A DNA stretch of 13,598 nt, taken from an uncultured Ignavibacteriota bacterium (GTDB taxonomy: Bacteria; Bacteroidota; Ignavibacteria; Tepidaquicellales; Tepidaquicellaceae). A program made the translations under genes and the position numbers. The notes beneath the pieces are model-generated. The model was given only the letters and a program-made list of their open reading frames with translations. It was not told the DNA's origin and made no database searches. The stretch spans positions 1 to 13,598 of the forward strand of contig CALGOI010000041.1 in assembly GCA_937959065.1 (NCBI GenBank), given 5' to 3'. Positions 1-7,655 of this stretch are shown here, piece by piece; position 1 is the stretch's first letter, and every line of letters starts with the position of its first letter.

Positions 1-180
1 ATCATTTGCGATCAATTCAAGAGCCTTGATTCCAACTTCGTATAAAACTTCTGCGCTCAAAAGACAAACCTGCTCATGATTTCCATTAAGTTCATTTAAT
101 AGCATTTTAATAGCACCGGAATCATTAGTGGTAATTATTTTTTCAGCTTTTTCCTTGGTTGAACTAAAATCGTTTTTCAT
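1..180 (-). CDS. Partial protein, HEAT/ARM-like helical repeat (N-terminal 60 residues)
   Basis: An open frame runs on the minus strand from an ATG at 178-180 to the left edge without a stop, so only the first 60 codons are present. The protein starts MKNDFSSTKEKAEKIIT and continues with amphipathic helices; the stretch ending CLLSAEVLYEVGIKALELIAND has the Leu/Ala/Val spacing of HEAT-type helical repeats, which would make it a scaffold or binding protein. It is divergent from the tetR gene, with a 227-bp gap that contains a palindrome 16 bp upstream of its start. No catalytic motif is visible. The frame is short, so the repeat assignment is tentative; that it is a real gene is supported by the good start, the unbroken frame and its placement next to a regulatory-looking palindrome. 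Confidence 0.6.
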   Translation of the reverse strand, partial: MKNDFSSTKEKAEKIITTNDSGAIKMLLNELNGNHEQVCLLSAEVLYEVGIKALELIAND

Positions 181-195
181 AACGATACAATTTTT

Positions 196-220
196 TGTTT
201 AAACATAATACGTTTAAACA
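196..220. promoter_or_regulatory. Candidate TetR-family operator (inverted repeat)
   Basis: TGTTTAAAC (196-204) and GTTTAAACA (212-220) form a perfect 9-bp inverted repeat with a 7-bp spacer. Because GTTTAAAC is itself palindromic, the site can also be read as a direct repeat of GTTTAAACATA (197-207 and 212-222) with a 15-bp period. It lies between the divergent partial gene and the tetR gene. On the minus strand a near match to the Bacteroidota -7 box (TTATTTTG, 223-230) sits immediately upstream of it, so a bound repressor would cover the likely start of the divergent transcript. It is about 190 bp from the tetR start codon, rather far for direct autorepression unless the tetR transcript begins nearby. 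The function is inferred from symmetry and position. Confidence 0.5.
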
Positions 221-377
221 TACAAAATAACATTTGTTTCTATTATTGTCAATAAAAATATATTAATATTTGATTATCAGTCATTTGTATTAGATTATAA
301 ATAATAATACTGACACAAAAACACAACAAAAAAAGAAAAAATTATACTGGAAACTATTATTTATGCAAAAGTTTCTA

Positions 378-385
378 TAGTTTTG
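378..385 (+). promoter_or_regulatory. Candidate -7 box of the efflux operon promoter
   Basis: TAGTTTTG matches the Bacteroidota sigma-ABfr -7 consensus TAnnTTTG and ends 22 bp before the tetR ATG, giving a short A-rich leader without a Shine-Dalgarno sequence, as is usual in the phylum. No convincing TTTG -33 element is visible at the expected spacing, so this is a single-element call. Confidence 0.35.
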
Positions 386-407
386 TGTCGAAAAAAAATA
401 ATTCGTC

Positions 408-1019
408 ATGAACTACAGTGACCGCATTCTGAATACTGCCAGAGACCTTTTCTTTAAGTATGGTCTTAGAAATGTAACAATGGATGACATTTCCCACGAG
501 TTAGGTATGTCAAAAAAGACTTTGTATCAGGCTTATGAAAACAAGAAAGATATAGTCCAGACAATTACGAAAAAGTTTTTGGCTAACCATGAACAACAGT
601 ATGAGTTGCTTATTACCGAGGCAAAAGATGCGGTCGATGAAATGTTAAAGTTGATGGAAGAATTGAATTATATTTTTAAACGGCTTAACCCCCGAATGAT
701 ATTTGACATGCAACGCTATTTTCCAGAGGCTTGGGAGATATTCAGAGAACATAAAAACAACTTCATGCTCGCTAAAATTATTGAAAATTTAAACAGAGGC
801 ATGAATGAGGGGCTATTCAGAAAGGATATTAATATGGAAATTATAGCCCGTATGCGTTTGGAACAAATTCAAATGGCATTGGATCCAATGATTTTCCCTC
901 CGGATAAATTTACTATCAAGGAAATTCACCGGCAGTTATTACTGCAATACTTACATGGAATAACCACATTGAAAGGCCATAAGTTGATTAATAAATACCT
1001 GGACATAATCGAAGATTAA
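408..1019 (+). CDS. TetR/AcrR family transcriptional regulator
   Basis: A 203-residue protein of typical TetR length. Residues 5-50 form the N-terminal DNA-binding domain: a first helix (ILNTARDLFFKYG), then the helix-turn-helix VTMDDISHELGMSKKTLYQ followed by AYENKKDI, the classic family pattern. The remaining all-helical part (about 55-203) would be the ligand-binding and dimerisation domain and, as usual, is not diagnostic. It is the first gene of the efflux operon and stops one base before the tolC-like ATG, so it is almost certainly co-transcribed with the pump and probably represses it until a substrate binds. The palindrome at 196-220 is the best operator candidate. The inducer cannot be read from sequence. 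Confidence 0.93.
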   Translation: MNYSDRILNTARDLFFKYGLRNVTMDDISHELGMSKKTLYQAYENKKDIVQTITKKFLANHEQQYELLITEAKDAVDEMLKLMEELNYIFKRLNPRMIFDMQRYFPEAWEIFREHKNNFMLAKIIENLNRGMNEGLFRKDINMEIIARMRLEQIQMALDPMIFPPDKFTIKEIHRQLLLQYLHGITTLKGHKLINKYLDIIED

Positions 1020-1020
1020 T

Positions 1021-2361
1021 ATGATAAAGAAATTAGTAATTGTATTAGGGGTCATTGTCCCGACTTTAGTAATTGCTCAAGATACAAGCACCTATCGTTT
1101 TTCATTAGTACAATCTATTGACTTTTCCTTTAAAAATCATAATAGTGTTGTCAATGCACAGATTGATGAAGTAGTTGCTAAGGCACAGAAGAATGAAATT
1201 CGGGGAATTGGCCTTCCGCAAATAAACGGTAGTGTTGATTTCAAAGATTTTATTGAACTGGCAACGCAGTTAGTACCTGCTGAATTTTTTGGTGGACAGC
1301 CGGGAGAGTTTGCACCGGTTCAGTTTGGAACACAATACAATACAACAGCATCAATTGAAGCAAGTCAATTATTGTTTAGCGGTGATTACTTAGTTGCCCT
1401 GCAATCCTCCAGTACTTTTTTAGAACTGTCTAAAAAGAATACTCATCGAACTAAAATTGAAACAGCCCTTGCTGTATCAAAGGCATACTACAATGTATTG
1501 GTACAGCAAGAAAGGATGAAATTGATCAATGCAAATACAGACAGACTTAAAATATTATACGATGAAACATCTATTATGCACGACAAAGGAGTGGTTGAAA
1601 AAATTGACCTTGATCGTGTAAAAGTTGCGCATAACAATATTTTAACAGAAAGGGGGAAATTTGAGAAGCTGCTGGTGCTTGGCTATACCATGCTCAAATT
1701 TCAAATGGGTATGGATCCTGCCGCAAAGCTGATTCTTACAGATTCACTTACTGAGCATGGTCTTGAAGTTCCCAAATCCGAAATTTCGGATTTTAATTTT
1801 TCAAACCGTATTGAATATTCCATCCTTGAGACCCGGCAGCAGCTATCTAACCTGGAATTACGAAAAAACCGTTTAGGGTATGCACCCACCCTGGTAGCTT
1901 ATGGGAGTTATAGTTGGCAGGCGCAGCGAAACGAATTTAACTTTTTTGATGCCAATGAGAAATGGTATCCAATTGGTGTGTTCGGGGTCAAGTTAACGGT
2001 TCCCATCTTTGATGGCTTTCAGCGTAATTATCGCATACAGCAATCAAAGCTTTCCCTCCAAAAAGTGAACAATGACATGAAGCTATTAAAGGACGGTATT
2101 ACAGTAGAATTACAATCTGCACATATCAAATTAGAAAATAGCATGGCCTCTGTGGCCAATCAAAAGGAAAATATGGTATTGGCAGAAGGAGTTTATGAAG
2201 CTGCTAAAAGAAAATATGAATTAGGAACTGGATCCAATATTGAAGTAATGGATGCAGAAACAGCCCTTAAAGAAGCACAGACCAATTATTACTCAGCATT
2301 GTATGATGCTCTGGTAGCAAAAACCGAGTTAGAAAAAGCACAAGGTATATTGATCAAATAA
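1021..2361 (+). CDS. TolC-family outer membrane efflux protein
   Basis: A 446-residue outer membrane factor for a tripartite efflux pump. Residues 1-19 are a Sec signal peptide (MIKKLVIVLGVIVPTLVIA) with probable cleavage before Q20. The mature protein has the two-fold repeated, helix-rich architecture of the OEP family: an N-terminal half with coiled-coil helices around residues 130-230 (KIETALAVSKAYYNVLVQQE), a strand and loop region (about 285-335, VAYGSYSWQAQ and FGVKLTVPIFDGF), and a second helical hairpin up to residue 445 containing the family-typical RKYELGTGSNIEVMDAETAL. It would form the trimeric channel through the outer membrane that docks onto the adaptor encoded next. It lies 1 bp after tetR and 11 bp before the adaptor gene. 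Length is normal for the family. Confidence 0.95.
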   Translation: MIKKLVIVLGVIVPTLVIAQDTSTYRFSLVQSIDFSFKNHNSVVNAQIDEVVAKAQKNEIRGIGLPQINGSVDFKDFIELATQLVPAEFFGGQPGEFAPVQFGTQYNTTASIEASQLLFSGDYLVALQSSSTFLELSKKNTHRTKIETALAVSKAYYNVLVQQERMKLINANTDRLKILYDETSIMHDKGVVEKIDLDRVKVAHNNILTERGKFEKLLVLGYTMLKFQMGMDPAAKLILTDSLTEHGLEVPKSEISDFNFSNRIEYSILETRQQLSNLELRKNRLGYAPTLVAYGSYSWQAQRNEFNFFDANEKWYPIGVFGVKLTVPIFDGFQRNYRIQQSKLSLQKVNNDMKLLKDGITVELQSAHIKLENSMASVANQKENMVLAEGVYEAAKRKYELGTGSNIEVMDAETALKEAQTNYYSALYDALVAKTELEKAQGILIK

Positions 2362-2372
2362 ATGTAAAATCT

Positions 2373-3482
2373 ATGAAAAAAATATTGATACCAGTATTAA
2401 GCATTGCAATTTTTGGAGCGTGTAGTTCCGATAAGAAGGCAGAACTGGAAAAGCTTGAGCAACAACGGGAAGAAATTGATGAACAAATTGCACGGCTTAG
2501 AATTGAAATTGGAGGCGATACACTTGCCTCCAAAGAGGCTAAGGCAATGTACGTGGAAGCCTCTGATATTTACTATCAGCCATTTAGCCATTTTGTTGAA
2601 GTACAAGGCTTGCTGGATTCTGAGGAAAATATAGGTATTATGCCCCAGACTTCAGGCCAGGTGAGAAAAATATACGTTCAGGAAGGCAGTCAGGTAACTC
2701 AGGGACAGCTTCTTTTGGAGTTGGATGCACAGGTATTACTGAATACAATCAAGGAGATTGAAACATCGCTGGACTTTGCTACTGAAATGTACAATAAGCA
2801 AAAAGCATTATGGGATGAAAAAATAGGTTCTGAAGTTCAATATCTCACTGCAAAAAATAAAAAGGAAGCTTTAGAAAAAAAACTGGCAACCTTAAAAGAG
2901 CAATTGGACATGACAAAAATAACTTCACCCATTAACGGGGTGGTTGATAAAATAATGACTAAAGAAGGTGAATTAGCAGTTCCTGCCATGCCAGTATTAA
3001 GAGTTGTAAACCTTTCCAAGTTAAAAGTCAATGCTGCGGTTGCCGAAAATTACGCTTCAAATGTTAAACAGGGAACCGATGTTAAATTGTGGTTTCCAGA
3101 TGTTAAGCTTGAAGTGTCAGCAAAGATAAGTTATGCCGGCAAGGTAATAGATCCTGTCAACCGTACTTTTGATATAGTAATAAGGTTAGATAAAGTTGCT
3201 GGCGATTTAAAACCGAATATGCTTGCAGTAGCTAAAATTGTAGATTTTCAAAAAGATTCAGCAATTGTAGTTCCAATAAATACGATTAGAAAATCTGGTG
3301 AAGACAAGTTTGTTTATGTAGCGGAAAAAGATAACGAAAGGTACATAGCCAGAAGGCAACAAATAAAGACTGATATTGACTATAACGGTATGGTACTGAT
3401 ATCAAATGGTCTAAAGCCTGGTGACAAACTCATTACATTTGGTTTTCAGGAATTAACAGATGGTCAACCGGTAATTTTTTAA
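2373..3482 (+). CDS. RND efflux periplasmic adaptor (membrane fusion protein), lipoprotein
   Basis: A 369-residue HlyD/AcrA-like adaptor linking the inner membrane pump to the outer membrane channel. The N-terminus MKKILIPVLSIAIFGACSSD is a lipoprotein signal with the acylated cysteine at C17. A charged coiled-coil stretch follows (about 22-48). The first half of the lipoyl-like domain is around residues 88-122 (IMPQTSGQVRKIYVQEGSQV), then a helical hairpin (about 123-185), the second lipoyl half (SPINGVVDKIMTKEGELAVP), a beta-barrel domain (about 215-290, with VIDPVNRTFDIVIRL and LKPNMLAVAKI) and a C-terminal membrane-proximal domain ending in ISNGLKPGDKLITFGFQEL. The order and length are standard. 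It sits 11 bp after the tolC-like gene and 24 bp before the RND gene. Confidence 0.95.
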   Translation: MKKILIPVLSIAIFGACSSDKKAELEKLEQQREEIDEQIARLRIEIGGDTLASKEAKAMYVEASDIYYQPFSHFVEVQGLLDSEENIGIMPQTSGQVRKIYVQEGSQVTQGQLLLELDAQVLLNTIKEIETSLDFATEMYNKQKALWDEKIGSEVQYLTAKNKKEALEKKLATLKEQLDMTKITSPINGVVDKIMTKEGELAVPAMPVLRVVNLSKLKVNAAVAENYASNVKQGTDVKLWFPDVKLEVSAKISYAGKVIDPVNRTFDIVIRLDKVAGDLKPNMLAVAKIVDFQKDSAIVVPINTIRKSGEDKFVYVAEKDNERYIARRQQIKTDIDYNGMVLISNGLKPGDKLITFGFQELTDGQPVIF

Positions 3483-3506
3483 AGAAATTTTGAATTATCT
3501 TCCTAT

Positions 3507-6500
3507 ATGAAAGACGAAAAATACAAGTATTTCAAACCCACCAATTGGGCAGTAGAGAATAAAACGAGTATATACATTATTAGTTTAATAATATGCTTGT
3601 TTGGGATCATCACTTATCTCAGGCTTCCTAAAGAGAATTTCCCGGAAATCGTTATCCCTACAATTTATGTTAGCACTCCTTATCCGGGAACATCTCCTGT
3701 TGATATGGAAAACCTTGTAACGAGGCCCATTGAAAAAGAAATTAAATCCATAAGCGGTGTCAAAAAAATCACCAGTAATTCGGTACAGGATTTTGCCAAT
3801 GTAGTTATTGAGTTTAATACAGATATAGTTCCTTCGGAGGCTAAACAACTTGTGAAGGATGCAGTAGATAAAGCTCGACCGGATTTGCCTACCGATTTAC
3901 CTCAGGAACCAACTGTGATGGAGATTGATTTCTCTGAGATTCCGATTATGAATATTAATATTTCGGGCGATTATGATTTAGATCAATTAAAAATTTGGGC
4001 AGAAGATTTACAAGATCGGATTGAGGGATTAAAAGAAGTTACCCGTGCCGATTTGGTTGGAGCTTTAGAAAGAGAAATACAGGTTAATGTCAATATGTAT
4101 AAAGCCCAGGTTGCACAAATTTCTTTAGGCGATATTGAGCGTGCAATAAACAGCGAGAATATAACCATGTCGGCAGGACAAATAGAGATGGGTAAAATGC
4201 AACGCTCTTTACGGGTTGCTGGGGAGTTTGAATCAGTAGAGCAGCTAAAAAAAATAGTCATCCGTTCGATGTCTGGCGCACAGGTGAGATTAGGTGAAAT
4301 CGCAGAAGTAAAGGACACCTATGAAGATAGAGAAAGTTATGCTCGTTTTGATGGTAAAAATGTAATCACCTTAAATGTTATCAAAAGGAGCGGTGAAAAT
4401 CTCATTGAAGCTTCTGATAAAGTAAAGGAGATCATAGCTGATATGAAGGAAGTCAAATTCCCCAAAGACTTGACAGTGGCTATTAGTGGAGATCAATCCC
4501 GAAGAACCAGAACAATGGTAGCCGACTTAATCAATTCGATTATCATTGGCTTTATCCTGGTTACTATCGTGCTTATGTTTTTTATGGGGCCAAATAATGC
4601 CATGTTTGTCGGACTGTCAGTTCCCATATCAATTTTTATTGCCTTTATGGTAATGCCTGCATTAGGGTTTACCCTGAACATGGTTGTTCTTTTTGCTTTT
4701 CTGTTTTCTTTGGGAATTGTTGTTGATGATGCGATTGTGGTGATAGAGAACACCCACCGAATATTTAATGAGCATAAAGGAAAAATGAGCATCATTAAAG
4801 CTGCAAAAGTTGCAGCAGGGGAGGTTTTTATACCTGTATTAACCGGCACATTAACCACAATTGCACCTTTTATGCCATTAGCATTTTGGCCTGGGATTGC
4901 TGGTAAATTTATGATGTATTTACCTCTAACCATTATGCTAACACTGATTGCTTCACTTCTGGTTTCATATATTATCAACCCTGTATTTGCGGTTTCCTTT
5001 ATGAAGCATGAGGATGAAGAATCTATTAAAGAGCATCGTAAAAACCCGCTTAAAGGGTTTAAACTGATTGGAATTACACTGGGAAGCATTGCATTGTTCT
5101 CTTATCTTACCGGATCTTACGGCATTGCCAATTTCTCAGTTTTCGTTTTATTATTAATGTTACTTAACAGGCTCGTATTGCGAAAGGTAGTTTACAATTT
5201 TAATCATAAACTACTCCCCAACATGATGAATGGTTATGAAAAGGTATTGCGTTGGTCTCTGCACAAAAGGCGACCTGTATGGATAATAGCAGGGTTAATA
5301 GGCTTGTTCTTTTTATCCATAACGATTACCGCACTCAGAAGCCCTAAAGTTGACTTTTTCCCACAAGGAGAGCCTAACTATGTATATGCGTACATGCGAC
5401 TTCCGGTAGGAACAGACATAGAAGTTACAGATTCCTTAACCAAAGTTATAGAACAGAGGATTAGAAATGTTGTTGGTGAAAATAATCCCATCGTAGAATC
5501 CATTGTAGCCAACGTAGGTATAGGTGCCGGAGATCCTATGGAGAGAGATCAAAGTATAACACCACATAAAGGAAAAGTTGCTGTGGCTTTTGTGGAATAC
5601 GCTGACAGAAACGGTCAATCTACAACGGAGTACCTGGATAAAATCAGAGAAGCAGTTAAGGGAATCCCTGGTGCTGAAATTTCAGTAGAAAAAGAACGAA
5701 TGGGGCCACCAACCGGCAAACCGGTTAATATTGAAATCAGCAGTGAGGACATTGACCAGCTCGTATTAGTTACCGGACAACTGAAAAAATATCTGGAAAT
5801 ACAACAAGTCCCAGGCATTGAGGAATTAAAATCAGACTTTGATGCCACCAAACCGGAAATTGTTATTAACCTGGACAGGGAAAAAGCCCTTAGAGAAGGT
5901 ATTTCTACAGCCCAGGTTGCGATGGATATTAGAAATGCGGTTTTTGGGAAAGAAGTATCTCAATACCGGGAAGAAGAAGATGAATTTCCCATTATGGTAA
6001 GATATTCAGAAGAAACAAGAAAAAATATCAATGCCTTATTAAGCTCGAAAATAACGTACAGGGATATGAATGCCGGAGGTAAGATCAGGAGTATTCCTGT
6101 ATCGGCCATTGCTGATATAGATTATTCCACAACTTATGGGGGTATTAAGCGCAAAGGATTGAAAAGGGTAATTACGGTTTCTTCTAATGTTCTTTCCGGC
6201 TTTACCCCGGATGAAGTAACAAAAAATGTACTTAAAGCTATTGATAAATATGATTTGCCATTAGGTGTAAATGTTCAACTTACCGGGGAGCGTGAAGACC
6301 AAAAAGAATCTCAGGATTTTCTGGGATTAGCTTTTGGAATAGCGTTTTTAATTATCTTCCTGATACTTGTCACCCAGTTTAATTCTTTATCAAAGCCACT
6401 TATTATCCTTTCAGGAGTAATATTCAGTGTAATTGGAGTTTTACTGGGTTTCGCCATTTTTAATATGAATATATCTGTTGTTATGACCGGATTTGGCGTT

Positions 6501-6944
6501 GTTGGCCTGGGAGGTATTGTTGTGAAAAATGGTATTCTGCTCGTAGAGTTTATGGATGAGATGCTAAAGGAAGGCTACAACCTGAAAGATGCAATTGTCA
6601 GGGGGTGTAAGTTAAGGTTGCAACCGGTATTATTAACTGCTGTATCCACTGTTTTGGGATTATTAGCTATGGCAGTTGGGTTTAATATCAACTTTGTTAC
6701 ACTGTTCACAAACTTAAATCCACATATCTTTTTCGGAGGGGATAATGTTTCCTTCTTTGGCCCATTATCCTGGACAATCATCTTTGGGCTTTTATTTGCT
6801 ACGGTATTGACATTGGTGATATTACCTGTAATGTACTATCTGGTATTCCGATCCAAAGAGAAAGTAAAGAGAATAAAGGAAAAGTATTCAAGCAATGGAC
6901 GGTCAGACCAAATAGAACAACATCAGGCGACAATGATTAATTAA
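3507..6944 (+). CDS. RND-family efflux permease (AcrB/HAE1-like)
   Basis: A 1145-residue proton-driven inner membrane pump. It shows the duplicated RND layout: TM1 near residues 20-37, a large periplasmic loop starting with PYPGTSPVDMENLVTRPIE, TM2-6 (about 340-500), a second half starting with TM7 near 595, a second periplasmic loop and TM8-12 to about 1125. The proton-relay Asp pair is D407-D408 in TM4 (GIVVDDAIVVIEN) and the partner Lys is K1007 in VVKNGILLVEF. It is about 100 residues longer than AcrB. The extra length includes a segment at about 501-590 with one or two additional hydrophobic stretches (about 519-560) between TM6 and TM7, plus a loop (NPHIFFGGDNVSFFGP) before the last TM. 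Such insertions are, to my recollection, common in Bacteroidota RND pumps. Drug or hydrophobic-compound efflux is more likely than metal efflux, but the substrate is unknown. The ACP gene follows after 7 bp. Confidence 0.95.
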   Translation: MKDEKYKYFKPTNWAVENKTSIYIISLIICLFGIITYLRLPKENFPEIVIPTIYVSTPYPGTSPVDMENLVTRPIEKEIKSISGVKKITSNSVQDFANVVIEFNTDIVPSEAKQLVKDAVDKARPDLPTDLPQEPTVMEIDFSEIPIMNINISGDYDLDQLKIWAEDLQDRIEGLKEVTRADLVGALEREIQVNVNMYKAQVAQISLGDIERAINSENITMSAGQIEMGKMQRSLRVAGEFESVEQLKKIVIRSMSGAQVRLGEIAEVKDTYEDRESYARFDGKNVITLNVIKRSGENLIEASDKVKEIIADMKEVKFPKDLTVAISGDQSRRTRTMVADLINSIIIGFILVTIVLMFFMGPNNAMFVGLSVPISIFIAFMVMPALGFTLNMVVLFAFLFSLGIVVDDAIVVIENTHRIFNEHKGKMSIIKAAKVAAGEVFIPVLTGTLTTIAPFMPLAFWPGIAGKFMMYLPLTIMLTLIASLLVSYIINPVFAVSFMKHEDEESIKEHRKNPLKGFKLIGITLGSIALFSYLTGSYGIANFSVFVLLLMLLNRLVLRKVVYNFNHKLLPNMMNGYEKVLRWSLHKRRPVWIIAGLIGLFFLSITITALRSPKVDFFPQGEPNYVYAYMRLPVGTDIEVTDSLTKVIEQRIRNVVGENNPIVESIVANVGIGAGDPMERDQSITPHKGKVAVAFVEYADRNGQSTTEYLDKIREAVKGIPGAEISVEKERMGPPTGKPVNIEISSEDIDQLVLVTGQLKKYLEIQQVPGIEELKSDFDATKPEIVINLDREKALREGISTAQVAMDIRNAVFGKEVSQYREEEDEFPIMVRYSEETRKNINALLSSKITYRDMNAGGKIRSIPVSAIADIDYSTTYGGIKRKGLKRVITVSSNVLSGFTPDEVTKNVLKAIDKYDLPLGVNVQLTGEREDQKESQDFLGLAFGIAFLIIFLILVTQFNSLSKPLIILSGVIFSVIGVLLGFAIFNMNISVVMTGFGVVGLGGIVVKNGILLVEFMDEMLKEGYNLKDAIVRGCKLRLQPVLLTAVSTVLGLLAMAVGFNINFVTLFTNLNPHIFFGGDNVSFFGPLSWTIIFGLLFATVLTLVILPVMYYLVFRSKEKVKRIKEKYSSNGRSDQIEQHQATMIN

Positions 6945-6951
6945 AGTAAAT

Positions 6952-7200
6952 ATGACAGATGAACATATTGAAAACACAATCAGACAGGTGCTTGCTGATA
7001 AATTTGATGTAAGCATGGATGATATTAAACCTGAAACTCATATTTCACATGAACTTGGAGCGGACTCTTTGGATATGATTGAAGTGATTATTGAGGTTGA
7101 AAACCAGCTAAATATTATATTTCCTGATGATGATGAGCTTAATACAGTTGTTACTCCAGGACAATTGGTAAATTATGTATTAAAGGTGAAAAACAGATAA
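6952..7200 (+). CDS. Acyl carrier protein
   Basis: An 82-residue acidic protein with the full acyl carrier fold. The phosphopantetheine attachment site is S39 in GADSLDMIEVIIEVEN, the DSL signature. Helix I (IENTIRQVLADKFDV) and the loop DDIKPETHISHELG precede it, and the end FPDDDELNTVVTPGQLVNYV fits helices III-IV. It would carry acyl or aromatic acyl groups as thioesters in the cytoplasm. It resembles the type II fatty acid synthase ACP, but it stands apart from any ketosynthase or acyltransferase gene: it begins 7 bp after the RND pump and is followed directly by a MarR gene. So it is either a stand-alone specialised carrier or a dedicated partner of enzymes encoded elsewhere. Confidence 0.93.
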   Translation: MTDEHIENTIRQVLADKFDVSMDDIKPETHISHELGADSLDMIEVIIEVENQLNIIFPDDDELNTVVTPGQLVNYVLKVKNR

Positions 7201-7209
7201 TTGTTTTGC

Positions 7210-7638
7210 ATGGTCGATAATATTTTCATTGAAATTTACAAAACTGCTAAAGCTTATGGCAGTTTTGTAAATAAGCAGTTGCAGGTAGCTCAAAGCTGCA
7301 TTTCCTACGAACAATTCATCATTCTTAACTCCTTGCTTCAGCAGAACGGACAATCTCAAATTCAAATATCCATTCATGTGGAACGAGATAAATCGTCAGT
7401 TACCCGGATATTGGATACGCTTGAGAATAGAAACCTAATAGAAAGAAAAGTAAATAAAGAAGACAGACGCAAGAACCGGATCTTTATTACACATTTCGGA
7501 AAACAAGAGGCTTTGAAGGCTAAAAAAATTGTTAATGATACAGATGGAAAAACTTTGCTAAACATAGATGAAGTAACATTCAAAAGATTTAAAAATAGTC
7601 TCATTAAAATCACTTGTAATCTCGGCCACAACTTGTGA
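7210..7638 (+). CDS. MarR-family transcriptional regulator (first)
   Basis: A 142-residue winged-helix regulator. The core is HTH-like: SYEQFIILNSLL, then a recognition-helix region KSSVTRILDTLENRNLIER, and a wing with the family signature NKEDRRKNRIFITHFGK. I chose ATG 7210, 9 bp after the ACP stop, giving MVDNIFIEIYKTAK; a TTG at 7201, abutting the ACP stop, would add three residues (MFC). MarR proteins bind palindromic operators as dimers and commonly respond to phenolics, quinones or oxidants. Its position inside the efflux operon, between ACP and the mqnA-like gene, suggests it controls one or both of these or an unlinked target. No obvious operator is visible right upstream. Confidence 0.9.
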   Translation: MVDNIFIEIYKTAKAYGSFVNKQLQVAQSCISYEQFIILNSLLQQNGQSQIQISIHVERDKSSVTRILDTLENRNLIERKVNKEDRRKNRIFITHFGKQEALKAKKIVNDTDGKTLLNIDEVTFKRFKNSLIKITCNLGHNL

Positions 7639-7655
7639 CAGATAATAATGTTAGC

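Noticed and set aside
277..313. Imperfect inverted repeat TCAG...TATTA / TAATA...CTGA upstream of tetR
   Set aside because: Arms are short, AT-rich and interrupted by unpaired bases; expected by chance in this composition.
4493..5089. Long open frame (198 codons) antisense to the RND gene
   Set aside because: It lies wholly opposite a strongly conserved pump sequence and has no recognisable domain; it is a shadow of the sense codon use.
7635..7655. GTG start for the mqnA-like gene overlapping the MarR stop
   Set aside because: The family begins at the residues following ATG 7656; the seven extra residues match nothing, though translational coupling at this site cannot be excluded.
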